From positions 124,001-188,000 of the forward strand of contig NZ_JAPMLL010000006.1 of the NCBI RefSeq assembly GCF_026410255.1: a stretch of 64,000 bases of DNA, written 5' to 3'. Below are positions 43,967 to 50,954 of the stretch, piece by piece. A model generated the notes under the pieces. It was not told the origin of the DNA. It did no database searches and saw nothing but the letters and a program-made list of their open reading frames with translations. This DNA is from Xanthomarina sp. F1114 (lineage in GTDB: Bacteria; Bacteroidota; Bacteroidia; Flavobacteriales; Flavobacteriaceae). Position 1 is the first letter of the stretch, and the number at the start of each line of letters is the position of its first letter. A program made the position numbers and the translations under genes.

Positions 43967-45193
43967 ATGAGTAAAAAATATCATTTATTTGAAGTTTATG
44001 GCATTGAGTTGGAATATATGCTGGTTTTTAAGAAAAACTTTAAAGCAGCTCCAATAGTTGACAAATTATTAAGCAAAAAGGCTGGAAAACTAACTTCTGA
44101 TGTTGAAAATGGAGACATTGCTTGGAGCAACGAATTGGTGGCTCATGTGGTAGAATTAAAAACCAATGGTCCAACTAATAATCTAGACTATTTATCGGAA
44201 CAGTTTCATAAAAACATTCTTGAAATAAATTCACTTTTAAACCCTTTAGAATCGTATTTATTACCAACTGCAGCGCATCCTTTATTAAATCCGTTAAAAG
44301 ACACCGAACTTTGGAAACACAGTTATAGTGATGTTTACGAGTTATATAATCGTATTTTTGATTGTCGTGGACATGGTTGGAGCAACGTACAAAGTACACA
44401 TATCAATCTGCCGTTTTTCGACGATAGAGAATTTGAAAAACTCCATGCGGCTATTAGAATTATTTTACCACTAATACCAGGATTATGTGCAGGCTCTCCC
44501 ATTCTGGAAGGAAAAAACACAGGCTTTAAAGATGCTCGTTTAGAATATTATAAAACAAATCAAAAAGAAATTCCTGAACTTACTGGCCTAGTAATTCCTG
44601 AGCGTGTTTTTAGTAAAGTTGATTATTATGCAACCATTTTCGAACCCATTAAAAAGGCCATTAGCCCTTTCGACACTAAAAATATATTAGATCATCATTT
44701 TTTAAATTCTAGGGGAGCCATTGCACGTTTTGACAGAAATGCTATTGAAATAAGATTGGTAGACATCCAAGAATGTCCAAAAGCAGATATAGCTATTTGC
44801 GTGCTTATTATAGAGGTCTTAAAGCTTTTAGTTTATAAAAAACTAGCGACACTTCCAGAACAAAAAAAATGGCCAAAAGAGGAACTTTACGAGATTTTTA
44901 ATCCCATTATTAAAGAGGCAGAAAATTATACTATTTCTAACGTGGAATATTTAAACTTGTTTCAAGTAGAAGAACCAATCTCTGTTAAAAACCTTTGGAA
45001 ACATCTCTATGCCTTGACTAAAGAAAATATTCATGAATCGCATCAAGAAACTCTTGAATCTATTTTAAACCAAGGCACTTTGTCTACAAGAATTTTAAAA
45101 GCCGTTGCAGAAAACTATTATGAAACTAACATTAAAAACATTTATAATCATTTAGCCGATTGTTTGCAGGAAAACAAGCTATTCTTGCCATGA
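43967..45193 (+). CDS. Glutamate-cysteine ligase family 2 (GCS2-like) amidoligase
   Basis: 408 residues of the glutamine-synthetase-like fold. Motifs: YGIELEYMLVFKKNF with the acidic metal ligands, NELVAHVVELKTNGPT, and STHINLPFFDDREFEKLHAA followed by IPGLCAGSPILEG. Family members join glutamate or another amino acid to an amine (glutathione-like or YbdK-like reactions). True glutathione synthesis is not implied: no gshB partner is present. It overlaps the amidohydrolase gene by 4 bp (ATGA), and with the ATP-grasp gene forms a two-ligase unit. Confidence 0.87.
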   Translation: MSKKYHLFEVYGIELEYMLVFKKNFKAAPIVDKLLSKKAGKLTSDVENGDIAWSNELVAHVVELKTNGPTNNLDYLSEQFHKNILEINSLLNPLESYLLPTAAHPLLNPLKDTELWKHSYSDVYELYNRIFDCRGHGWSNVQSTHINLPFFDDREFEKLHAAIRIILPLIPGLCAGSPILEGKNTGFKDARLEYYKTNQKEIPELTGLVIPERVFSKVDYYATIFEPIKKAISPFDTKNILDHHFLNSRGAIARFDRNAIEIRLVDIQECPKADIAICVLIIEVLKLLVYKKLATLPEQKKWPKEELYEIFNPIIKEAENYTISNVEYLNLFQVEEPISVKNLWKHLYALTKENIHESHQETLESILNQGTLSTRILKAVAENYYETNIKNIYNHLADCLQENKLFLP

Positions 45194-45885
45194 AACTTGT
45201 TCTAACTTGTGAACATGCTGGAAATAAAATCCCTAAAAATTATGTTTCGTATTTTAAAAATCAACAAGTCATTTTAGAAACTCACAGAGGTTTGGATTTG
45301 GGAGCTTTAGACATTTTTGAATCTCTAAAATCACTTTCAGATTATTCTCATTACAGCAAAACCAGTCGCTTATTAATAGAACTTAACAGATCGTTACATC
45401 ACAAAAACTTGTTTTCAGAATTTTCCAAAGAAATTTCAATAGAAGAAAAAGAAAAACTTATTCATACCTATTATTCTACTTATAGAACTAAGGTTGAAAA
45501 TAAAATCAAGGAATTCATTAATGCTGGAGAAACAGTTTTACATATTTCTATACATTCCTTTACTCCTCTATTAAATGGTGAAATTAGGAATTGTGATATG
45601 GGTTTACTTTTTGATTCCAGGAGAATTTCAGAAAAACATTTCAGTAAAAATTATAAAAAACTAATGTTGAAGATAAATCCAAATTATAACATTCGATATA
45701 ATTACCCATATCTTGGAAAGGCTGATGGTTTTACCACTTATTTAAGAAAGCAATTCCTTGAAAATTATATTGGAATCGAATTAGAGATTAATCAGAAGTT
45801 TTCGGAAAATAATCTGATGGACTCCCAATTAAAACAAGATGTCTTTACAGTTTTGGAATCTTATTCTACTGGAAAACTGAAATAA
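45190..45885 (+). CDS. N-formylglutamate amidohydrolase family protein
   Basis: 231 residues. Motifs in order: VLTCEHAGNKIPKNY, THRGLDLGALDI, SRLLIELNRSLHHKNLFS and HISIHSFTPLL. These supply the His, Glu and Asp metal ligands of the FGase (peptidase M14-like) fold. In histidine degradation the enzyme cleaves N-formylglutamate, but no hut genes are here. Beside two amidoligases it more likely hydrolyses an N-acyl-amino-acid product or precursor. The start is placed at the ATG overlapping the GCS2-like stop. Its 3' end overlaps the convergent dipeptidase gene by 25 bp. Confidence 0.87.
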   Translation: MKLVLTCEHAGNKIPKNYVSYFKNQQVILETHRGLDLGALDIFESLKSLSDYSHYSKTSRLLIELNRSLHHKNLFSEFSKEISIEEKEKLIHTYYSTYRTKVENKIKEFINAGETVLHISIHSFTPLLNGEIRNCDMGLLFDSRRISEKHFSKNYKKLMLKINPNYNIRYNYPYLGKADGFTTYLRKQFLENYIGIELEINQKFSENNLMDSQLKQDVFTVLESYSTGKLK

Positions 45886-46541
45886 GTTTTTGGAAAAGGT
45901 TCATTCCTTAAAGTAAAATGCCACCATTCTTTTGGGTAATTTCTAAATCCATGTTTGGCCATGATACGTTGTAAAAGTTGTCTGTTAGCTTTTTGTTCTT
46001 CGTTCAGGTTTTGATATGCAACCCAGGAAGATTCTCCAAAAAAATCGTACGGACTTCCCATATCCAAAGGGTCGTGAGTGTCGGCATCTATAATAGTTAA
46101 ATCTACCGTACTTCCTCTACTATGACCCGATTTTGAAGCAATATAACCTTCTTTAAATAAATGTCTTTTTTTAACATCCGGATAAAATTGCTGTTTCATT
46201 AAAGTGTCGTCTAGTTTCCTGGCCCATTTAATAAAATGGTTTACAGCTTCTTGCGGTCTGTAAGCATCATAAACTTTTAAACAGAGATTTTGAAGCAATA
46301 ATTCTTCTTGAACCTTCTTTAAACCTTCAGCTGTTGCTTTGGTAACAATTAATTTATTACTGTGATACCCAGCAATGGTATCTCCCACAAAATTATTTGT
46401 AGAATAATAGCGTAATTCTACTTCTAGATCAGGAATTAGAGTTTGCGCATAGACAAACCCATCAGGCAAGCTTTTTTTATCTTGTTTAAATGAAACGAGT
46501 ATAAAAAAAAGAGAAACGAATATAGTAGTTTTTATTTTCAT
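45861..46541 (-). CDS. D-alanyl-D-alanine dipeptidase (M15D, VanX/DdpX type)
   Basis: 226 residues with an N-terminal signal or anchor (MKIKTTIFVSLFFILVS). Zinc and catalytic motifs are complete: VYDAYRPQEAVNHF (Arg), SGHSRGSTVDLTIID (SxHxxGxxxD) and KEWWHFTL (ExxH). The family hydrolyses D-Ala-D-Ala and similar dipeptides in the periplasm for recycling; in glycopeptide resistance it is paired with VanA and VanH, which are absent. It converges on the ligase cluster with a 25-bp overlap and may act on the same product class. Confidence 0.9.
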   Translation of the reverse strand: MKIKTTIFVSLFFILVSFKQDKKSLPDGFVYAQTLIPDLEVELRYYSTNNFVGDTIAGYHSNKLIVTKATAEGLKKVQEELLLQNLCLKVYDAYRPQEAVNHFIKWARKLDDTLMKQQFYPDVKKRHLFKEGYIASKSGHSRGSTVDLTIIDADTHDPLDMGSPYDFFGESSWVAYQNLNEEQKANRQLLQRIMAKHGFRNYPKEWWHFTLRNEPFPKTYFSFPVE

Positions 46542-46570
46542 AGACTTTGGCTAATTTAGAGAAAAAATAA

Positions 46571-47173
46571 ATGATGGATTTGTTTTCTTCAGAAAAAAGC
46601 CATTTTAGGTTTCCCCAAGCAGAACTTATTTACTTTCCGCAGTTTTATAAACACAGGCATGCTAATGTATTATTTGAAAACTTATTAAAGCAAATTACCT
46701 GGCAACAAGATAGTATTAGCATTTTTGGAAAAACACATAAACAACCTAGACTTACAGCTCTATATGGCGAAACTGACACCCCTTACTCCTACTCTGGCAT
46801 AAAAATGAATCCACACCCATTTAATAATTTACTTTTAAATATAAAACAAGAGGTTGAACTAATTTCAAAACACAGTTTTAATTCTGTACTAGTAAATTTA
46901 TATAGAAATGGCAATGATAGTAACGGATGGCATGCAGATAATGAAAAAGAATTGGGTTTAAATCCTGTCATTGCATCGGTTAGTCTAGGAGCTACACGTA
47001 AATTTAAATTTAAACACAGAACGTTAAAAAGCGAAAAACATCAACTAGAATTAGAACATGGGAGCTTATTAATAATGACAGGTGAAATGCAACATTATTG
47101 GCTGCATCAAGTTCCAAAAACTAAGAAAGATATTGGAAAACGAATTAACTTAACTTTTCGATTTATTTCATAA
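46571..47173 (+). CDS. AlkB-family 2-oxoglutarate/Fe(II) dioxygenase
   Basis: A 200-residue DNA/RNA dealkylation enzyme. The iron ligands are in NGWHADNEKEL (HxD) and the later His in HYWLHQVPK. The 2-oxoglutarate-binding Arg is in GKRINLTFRF, and YGETDTPYSYSG is a typical substrate-loop segment. It is closest in outline to the AlkB homologues common in Bacteroidota. Two adjacent ATGs make the exact start uncertain by one codon. It is divergent from the dipeptidase and ends at a bidirectional terminator. Confidence 0.92.
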   Translation: MMDLFSSEKSHFRFPQAELIYFPQFYKHRHANVLFENLLKQITWQQDSISIFGKTHKQPRLTALYGETDTPYSYSGIKMNPHPFNNLLLNIKQEVELISKHSFNSVLVNLYRNGNDSNGWHADNEKELGLNPVIASVSLGATRKFKFKHRTLKSEKHQLELEHGSLLIMTGEMQHYWLHQVPKTKKDIGKRINLTFRFIS

Positions 47174-47176
47174 AAA

Positions 47177-47202
47177 AAACCGAGGTCCCTCAACCTCGGT
47201 TT
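47177..47202. terminator. Bidirectional terminator after alkB
   Basis: A perfect 10-bp stem (47177-47186 with 47193-47202), loop of 6, with A8 on the left. Minus-strand transcripts get eight T residues, so it is stronger for minus-strand RNA than for alkB. Confidence 0.85.
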
Positions 47203-47310
47203 AATTTTATTTGCATCTTTATTATGTAGTTAGATTTAGGGTCGCTAGTATCAACAACATAATGCAAACATTAATTAATTAATCCATCGAACTAAAAAGT
47301 AATATTTTAG
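47177..47310 (-). ncRNA. Candidate small RNA convergent with alkB
   Basis: A complete promoter (47317-47344) and a strong terminator (47177-47202), both on the minus strand, bracket about 130 bp with no gene. The only ORFs inside are tiny; the longest reads MLLILATLNLTT. This accounts for about a third of the 372-bp gap 47174-47545. No known RNA family is recognised. A non-coding RNA is inferred from signals alone. Confidence 0.45.
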
Positions 47311-47316
47311 TACACT

Positions 47317-47344
47317 CAAATGTAAAATTATAATTGAATATCAA
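47317..47344 (-). promoter_or_regulatory. Minus-strand promoter in the gap before the hydrolase
   Basis: Minus strand: TTG (complement of 47342-47344), a 17-bp spacer, then TACATTTG (47317-47324). The elements and spacing match the rpmB promoter. It points away from the hydrolase gene and toward the terminator at 47177. Confidence 0.6.
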
Positions 47345-47364
47345 CGTTTAAAAGTCAATAATTT

Positions 47365-47429
47365 CGATGAAATACATATAATTTTAACATTTACAGACAA
47401 AATACCACATTAATCCGACGAAATACGTA
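47365..47429. repeat. Pair of direct repeats upstream of the hydrolase gene
   Basis: CGATGAAATACATA (47365-47378) and CGACGAAATACGTA (47416-47429... shifted by about one base) are two 14-base near-identical sites about 51 bp apart, roughly five helical turns. They may be regulator-binding sites for the hydrolase at 47546 or for the minus-strand promoter beside them. Confidence 0.35.
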
Positions 47430-47545
47430 TGTTTTCTTACATTTTCATTTCTAAAAATTATGAGTTTATCAAGTAATTTTAAACTAATTTTACGTTATAG
47501 TAGTTTATATCTTTACAAATTGATTTTAACAAACAATAAGTATTC

Positions 47546-48472
47546 ATGAAATTGAAGTGTCTTTCTATTTTACTATTTTTTAGTTCTAATGTTATTATTT
47601 CTCAAGAAACTAATTTTATTTCAGAAGAGATATCTATTAATCAATATGTAGATGGCATCTTACTTAGCCCTAAGGAAAATAATGATAAATCTCTAATCAT
47701 AATTATTGGAGATTCTGGTCCTACAGATCGAAACGGAAATCAGAATTTTCAAAAAAATAATGTTTTAAAAAAATTAGCCGAAAATCTTTCAAATAAGGGT
47801 ATTGCCACTTATAGATACGATAAACGAATAGTAAAACAAATTAGAAAAGGACGTATCAGCAAAACTATCAGTTTCGACGATTTTATTAGCGATGCTGTTT
47901 CAGTTGTAGATTATTTTATTGAAAAAAACAGCTTCAAAAACATCTATATTCTTGGTCATGGTCAGGGAAGTCTAGTTGGTATCTTAGCTTCTAAAGAGCA
48001 TGTTACCGGATTTATTTCTATTGGAGGCTCGGCAAAACCTATAGATGAAGTTATTCTAGACCAAGTGAAGCAAACCGTTCCTGGACTTTTGGACGAATCT
48101 CAAGTTGCATTTCAAAAGCTTAAAGAAGGTAAAACAACCACAGCCTATCCTTCTGCCCTAGAGTCTATATTCAATGTTGATAATCAGTCATTTATGCGTA
48201 GCTGGATGCAATACAATCCGCAAGAGCAGATTGCTAAACTACCAATACCTACACTTATAATAAATGGTACTAAAGATTTACAAGTATCTACAGAAGAGGC
48301 TCAACTTTTAAAAGAAGCAACAAAACATGGCAGCTTATTAATAATAAAAAACATGAATCATGTTATGTTTCCTATTCTTGGAGACGATCTAGAAAATTCT
48401 AAATCTTATAACGAATCTTTTAGAACCATAAGCCCTAAGTTAATCCCTGCCATTATAGAGTTTGTAAAATAG
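47546..48472 (+). CDS. Secreted alpha/beta hydrolase, copy 1
   Basis: 308 residues with a signal peptide (about 1-19). The oxyanion region IIGDSGPTDRNGNQ precedes the nucleophile elbow GHGQGS. The acid is probably Asp in INGTKDLQV and the catalytic His is in NMNHVMF. It has the fold of BAAT/X-Pro-like esterases and peptidases; the substrate is unknown. It is a paralogue of the gene at 49782, sharing DRNGNQ, ATYRYDKR-like and INGTKD(L/I)QV segments. It ends at a hairpin shared with a candidate minus-strand RNA. Confidence 0.85.
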   Translation: MKLKCLSILLFFSSNVIISQETNFISEEISINQYVDGILLSPKENNDKSLIIIIGDSGPTDRNGNQNFQKNNVLKKLAENLSNKGIATYRYDKRIVKQIRKGRISKTISFDDFISDAVSVVDYFIEKNSFKNIYILGHGQGSLVGILASKEHVTGFISIGGSAKPIDEVILDQVKQTVPGLLDESQVAFQKLKEGKTTTAYPSALESIFNVDNQSFMRSWMQYNPQEQIAKLPIPTLIINGTKDLQVSTEEAQLLKEATKHGSLLIIKNMNHVMFPILGDDLENSKSYNESFRTISPKLIPAIIEFVK

Positions 48473-48496
48473 ATAATTTCCAAAATGAATAAAAAA

Positions 48497-48612
48497 AAGA
48501 AAAGCACCCTAGAGCGGATGCTTTTCTTAACTAACCAACCAAAAATATGAAATACTACCTTTTTTAAAAGTAACCACACTCTCTAAAAAGTTTATGTGTA
48601 GTATCAATTTAC
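48497..48612 (-). ncRNA. Candidate small RNA behind a sigma-54-like promoter
   Basis: On the minus strand a -24/-12 promoter (48622-48638) predicts a start near 48612. The stretch runs without a credible ORF to a terminator stem (48519-48528 with 48497-48506), loop 12, followed by nine T residues. Just before the stem is TTGGTTAGTTAA, the same box as in module B at 16364. The RNA would be about 115-120 bases. On the plus strand the hairpin could also terminate the hydrolase gene. No RNA family is recognised. Confidence 0.4.
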
Positions 48613-48621
48613 AATAGTTAG

Positions 48622-48638
48622 TTCAATCTCCGTGCCAA
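48622..48638 (-). promoter_or_regulatory. Sigma-54-like (-24/-12) promoter
   Basis: Minus strand TTGGCACG GAGA TTGAA: TGGCACG is an exact -24 element, the spacer is four bases and TTGAA matches four of five positions of the -12 TTGCW. The GG-to-G spacing is 12 bp as required. It faces away from the SPFH gene. Confidence 0.5.
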
Positions 48639-48678
48639 ACTCTATTTTGTGGTTAAATTATTTATACATATCTTTATA

Positions 48679-48711
48679 ATATCATTTTGATATCATTTTG
48701 ATATCATTTTG
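48679..48711. repeat. 11-bp tandem repeat, three copies, before the SPFH gene
   Basis: ATATCATTTTG is repeated exactly three times at 48679, 48690 and 48701. Each copy ends in TTTTG, a -33-like element; the middle copy lies 23 bp before TAAATTTA (48724-48731), a one-mismatch -7 box. The 11-bp period is about one helical turn. Confidence 0.85.
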
Positions 48712-48736
48712 AATTAATATAACTAAATTTATCCAC

Positions 48737-49597
48737 ATGAAAGAAGAAAAAATTATCATCCCAGCAAATGGTTACCTCATGCTCTTTGTATTTTTACTAT
48801 TATTTTTTGGAGGCATTACGGCAATAGTAATAACAAAGAATCCTTGGTTTACCTTTGCCATAGTAGCAGCCTTATTTATTTCCTTGGGCTTTATAATGGT
48901 GCAACCTAACAATTCCAGAGTTCTCTTGCTTTTTGGAAAATACGTAGGAAGCATAAAAAAGAACGGTTTGTATTGGACCAACCCCTTGTATACAAAAAAG
49001 AAAATCTCACTTCGTGCCAGTAATTTTGACAGCGAACGTTTAAAAGTAAACGACAAACTTGGAAACCCGGTTATGATTAGTACCATCTTAGTCTGGAGAG
49101 TTCAAAACACCTACAAAGCTGCTTTTGATGTAGATAACTATGAGAATTTTGTACGTGTACAAACAGATGCTGCCGTAAGAAAGCTTGCTAGTATGTATCC
49201 ATACGACAATTTTGCAGACGAAGGTCTTGCCGAAGACATTACACTTCGTTCCAGTGTAAATGAGGTAAGCGAAGCTTTAGAAAAAGAAATTGATGAGAGA
49301 CTATCCATTGCTGGTATTGAAGTTTTAGAAGCAAGAATTGGCTATTTAGCTTATGCTCAAGAAATTGCTAATGCCATGCTGAAAAGACAGCAAGCTACTG
49401 CCATTGTTGCAGCTAGACATAAAATTGTGGAAGGTGCTGTAAGTATGGTAGAAATGGCCCTTAGCGAACTAAGTAAAAAACAAATTATCGATTTGGACGA
49501 CGAACGTAAAGCTGCTATGGTTAGTAATCTAATGGTTATATTGTGTGGCGATAAAGATGCTTCGCCAATAGTTAATGCCGGAACTTTAAATCATTAA
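48737..49597 (+). CDS. SPFH/band 7 domain membrane protein
   Basis: 286 residues. A hydrophobic hairpin of two helices (about 14-32 and 36-53) is followed by an SPFH domain (about 55-215: NSRVLLLFGKYVGSIKKNG, STILVWRVQNTYKAAF, QTDAAVRKLASMYPYD). A helical C-terminus with EIANAMLKRQQATAIVAAR is like the self-assembly region of flotillins and slipins. It probably organises membrane microdomains or partners. It heads a four-gene run with DUF4177, an alpha/beta hydrolase and a ribbon-helix-helix protein. An 11-bp tandem repeat lies in its promoter region. Confidence 0.9.
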   Translation: MKEEKIIIPANGYLMLFVFLLLFFGGITAIVITKNPWFTFAIVAALFISLGFIMVQPNNSRVLLLFGKYVGSIKKNGLYWTNPLYTKKKISLRASNFDSERLKVNDKLGNPVMISTILVWRVQNTYKAAFDVDNYENFVRVQTDAAVRKLASMYPYDNFADEGLAEDITLRSSVNEVSEALEKEIDERLSIAGIEVLEARIGYLAYAQEIANAMLKRQQATAIVAARHKIVEGAVSMVEMALSELSKKQIIDLDDERKAAMVSNLMVILCGDKDASPIVNAGTLNH

Positions 49598-49608
49598 ATA
49601 ACTCTAAA

Positions 49609-49767
49609 ATGAAAGAATATAAAGTTATTTCCTGGAAAATGGGATTAAGCAAAAACGACGAACGCTTAGAAGATACACTCAATCAACACGCCATGTCTGG
49701 CTGGAAAGTGATTCATATAGCAGAAAACTCTGCAAGAATAGTATTTGAACGAGATAAAAACAGATAA
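49609..49767 (+). CDS. DUF4177 small protein
   Basis: 52 residues starting MKEYKVISWKMGLSKND, with a central NQHAMSGWKVIHI and ending IVFERDK. This is the YKV...LN.....GW.V......I.ER pattern of DUF4177, a tiny beta-alpha-beta fold of unknown role. It lies 11 bp after the SPFH gene and 14 bp before the hydrolase, so it is one operon. It may regulate or cap the SPFH protein; that is inference from position. Confidence 0.82.
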   Translation: MKEYKVISWKMGLSKNDERLEDTLNQHAMSGWKVIHIAENSARIVFERDKNR

Positions 49768-49781
49768 TTAAATTATAGATT

Positions 49782-50717
49782 ATGAAACAAATTTTAATAT
49801 TTCTAGCTCTATTTTTTGGTATGTTGGTAGTAGCACAAGATAACATTAGATCAGAAGAAGTTCTAATAATGAATGACAGTGTTAAGCTTCCAGGAACTTT
49901 ATCTTATAACAAAAATTTAAAAAGTCAACCTTTAGTAATCTTTGTCCATGGATCAGGAAATGTTGATAGAAATGGAAATCAAACTGGAGTAAACATCAAT
50001 GGGAATTATATTAAACAATTATCTGATAGTTTAAACAGCAAAGAAATCGCCTTTTACAGATACGATAAACGAACCTCTACCGAAGAAAACATGAAATTTG
50101 TAATGACAGATTTAAATTTTGATCGTTTTGTAGATGATGCCAAACTTGCAGTTGAAAAGTTTAAAGATGATGACCGTTTTAGTAGCATAACATTAATTGG
50201 TCATAGTCAAGGTTCTTTAGTGGCTATGTTAGCCGCACAAAAAAATGTAGACAAATATGTCTCCCTTGCAGGAATTAGTGAAGATATGGGTGAATTTATT
50301 ATAAACAGCTATAAATTGTATAGCGAAGAAATGGGCAATATGGCTAAAGAACAAATAAACGAACTTAAAGAAACTGGAACCATAGAAACAGTAAACCCTG
50401 CTCTAGCACATTTGTTTAGCAAACCGAATCAGCCTTTTTTTATAACATGGATGGCCTATAATCCATCAGAAGAAATTAAAAAACTAGATATTCCAATTCT
50501 TATTATTAATGGTACTAAAGATATTCAAGTGAAAGTTGACGAAGCCAAAAAGCTTCATAAAGCCAAGCCTGATTCAGAATTAGTTATTATTGATAATATG
50601 AATCATGTTTTAAAAGACATAGACATAGATGAAAATAACATGAAATCCTACTATTCTCCAGACTACCCATTATCTAAAGAATTAATAAATACACTTGAAG
50701 TTTTTATAAAAAAATAA
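49782..50717 (+). CDS. Secreted alpha/beta hydrolase, copy 2
   Basis: 311 residues with a signal peptide (about 1-18, ending VVAQ). The oxyanion region is VIFVHGSGNVDRNGNQ, the nucleophile elbow GHSQGS, the acid in INGTKDIQV and His in DNMNHVLKD. It is clearly a paralogue of the protein at 47546, here with the canonical GHSQG. It is third in the SPFH operon; the next gene starts one base after its stop. The substrate is unknown. The repeated pairing of this hydrolase type with the SPFH locus suggests a shared membrane or cell-wall role. Confidence 0.87.
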   Translation: MKQILIFLALFFGMLVVAQDNIRSEEVLIMNDSVKLPGTLSYNKNLKSQPLVIFVHGSGNVDRNGNQTGVNINGNYIKQLSDSLNSKEIAFYRYDKRTSTEENMKFVMTDLNFDRFVDDAKLAVEKFKDDDRFSSITLIGHSQGSLVAMLAAQKNVDKYVSLAGISEDMGEFIINSYKLYSEEMGNMAKEQINELKETGTIETVNPALAHLFSKPNQPFFITWMAYNPSEEIKKLDIPILIINGTKDIQVKVDEAKKLHKAKPDSELVIIDNMNHVLKDIDIDENNMKSYYSPDYPLSKELINTLEVFIKK

Positions 50718-50718
50718 T

Positions 50719-50886
50719 ATGTCGAAAAAGAAAGCCTTTGCATTACGAATTAATGAAGAGATGCTCAAAGCCATTGAAAAGTGGGCTTCAGACGAATTTA
50801 GGAGTACCAATGGACAAATTGAATGGATTTTAGCCCAGCAACTCAAAGAACACAAAAGAGAACCAAAAAAAAAGGATAAAAAGTGA
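50719..50886 (+). CDS. Arc-like ribbon-helix-helix DNA-binding protein
   Basis: 55 residues: KKKAFALRINEEMLKAIEKW gives the short beta strand and first helix, FRSTNGQIEWILAQQLKEHK the turn and second helix, then a lysine-rich tail. This is the Arc/MetJ/CopG fold, acting as a dimer. It starts one base after the hydrolase stop, so it is probably the operon's own regulator. A terminator overlaps its last codons. No toxin gene follows, so a toxin-antitoxin pair is not supported. Confidence 0.82.
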   Translation: MSKKKAFALRINEEMLKAIEKWASDEFRSTNGQIEWILAQQLKEHKREPKKKDKK

Positions 50887-50907
50887 CTTTAAGAAGGTCA
50901 CTTTTTT
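50877..50907 (+). terminator. Terminator of the SPFH operon
   Basis: AAAAAAGTGAC (50877-50887) pairs with GTCACTTTTTT (50897-50907): an 11-bp stem with a T tail. It overlaps the stop codon of the ribbon-helix-helix gene. Confidence 0.82.
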
Positions 50908-50915
50908 TTACCCAT

Positions 50916-50923
50916 TAATTTTG
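50916..50923 (+). promoter_or_regulatory. -7 box for the DUF819 gene
   Basis: TAATTTTG is an exact TAnnTTTG match 31 bp before the ATG. A second similar string, TATTTTGCA, lies 2 bp further on and could be used instead. Confidence 0.4.
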
Positions 50924-50954
50924 GTATTTTGCAACCACAAAAAACCAAACCTTA

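Noticed and set aside
45190-45885. Histidine-degradation role for the N-formylglutamate amidohydrolase
   Set aside because: No hutH, hutU or hutI genes lie nearby and the gene is coupled to amidoligases instead.
50719-50886. Ribbon-helix-helix gene as the antitoxin of a toxin-antitoxin pair
   Set aside because: A terminator overlaps its stop and the next gene is a DUF819 membrane protein with its own promoter region; no toxin-like ORF is adjacent.
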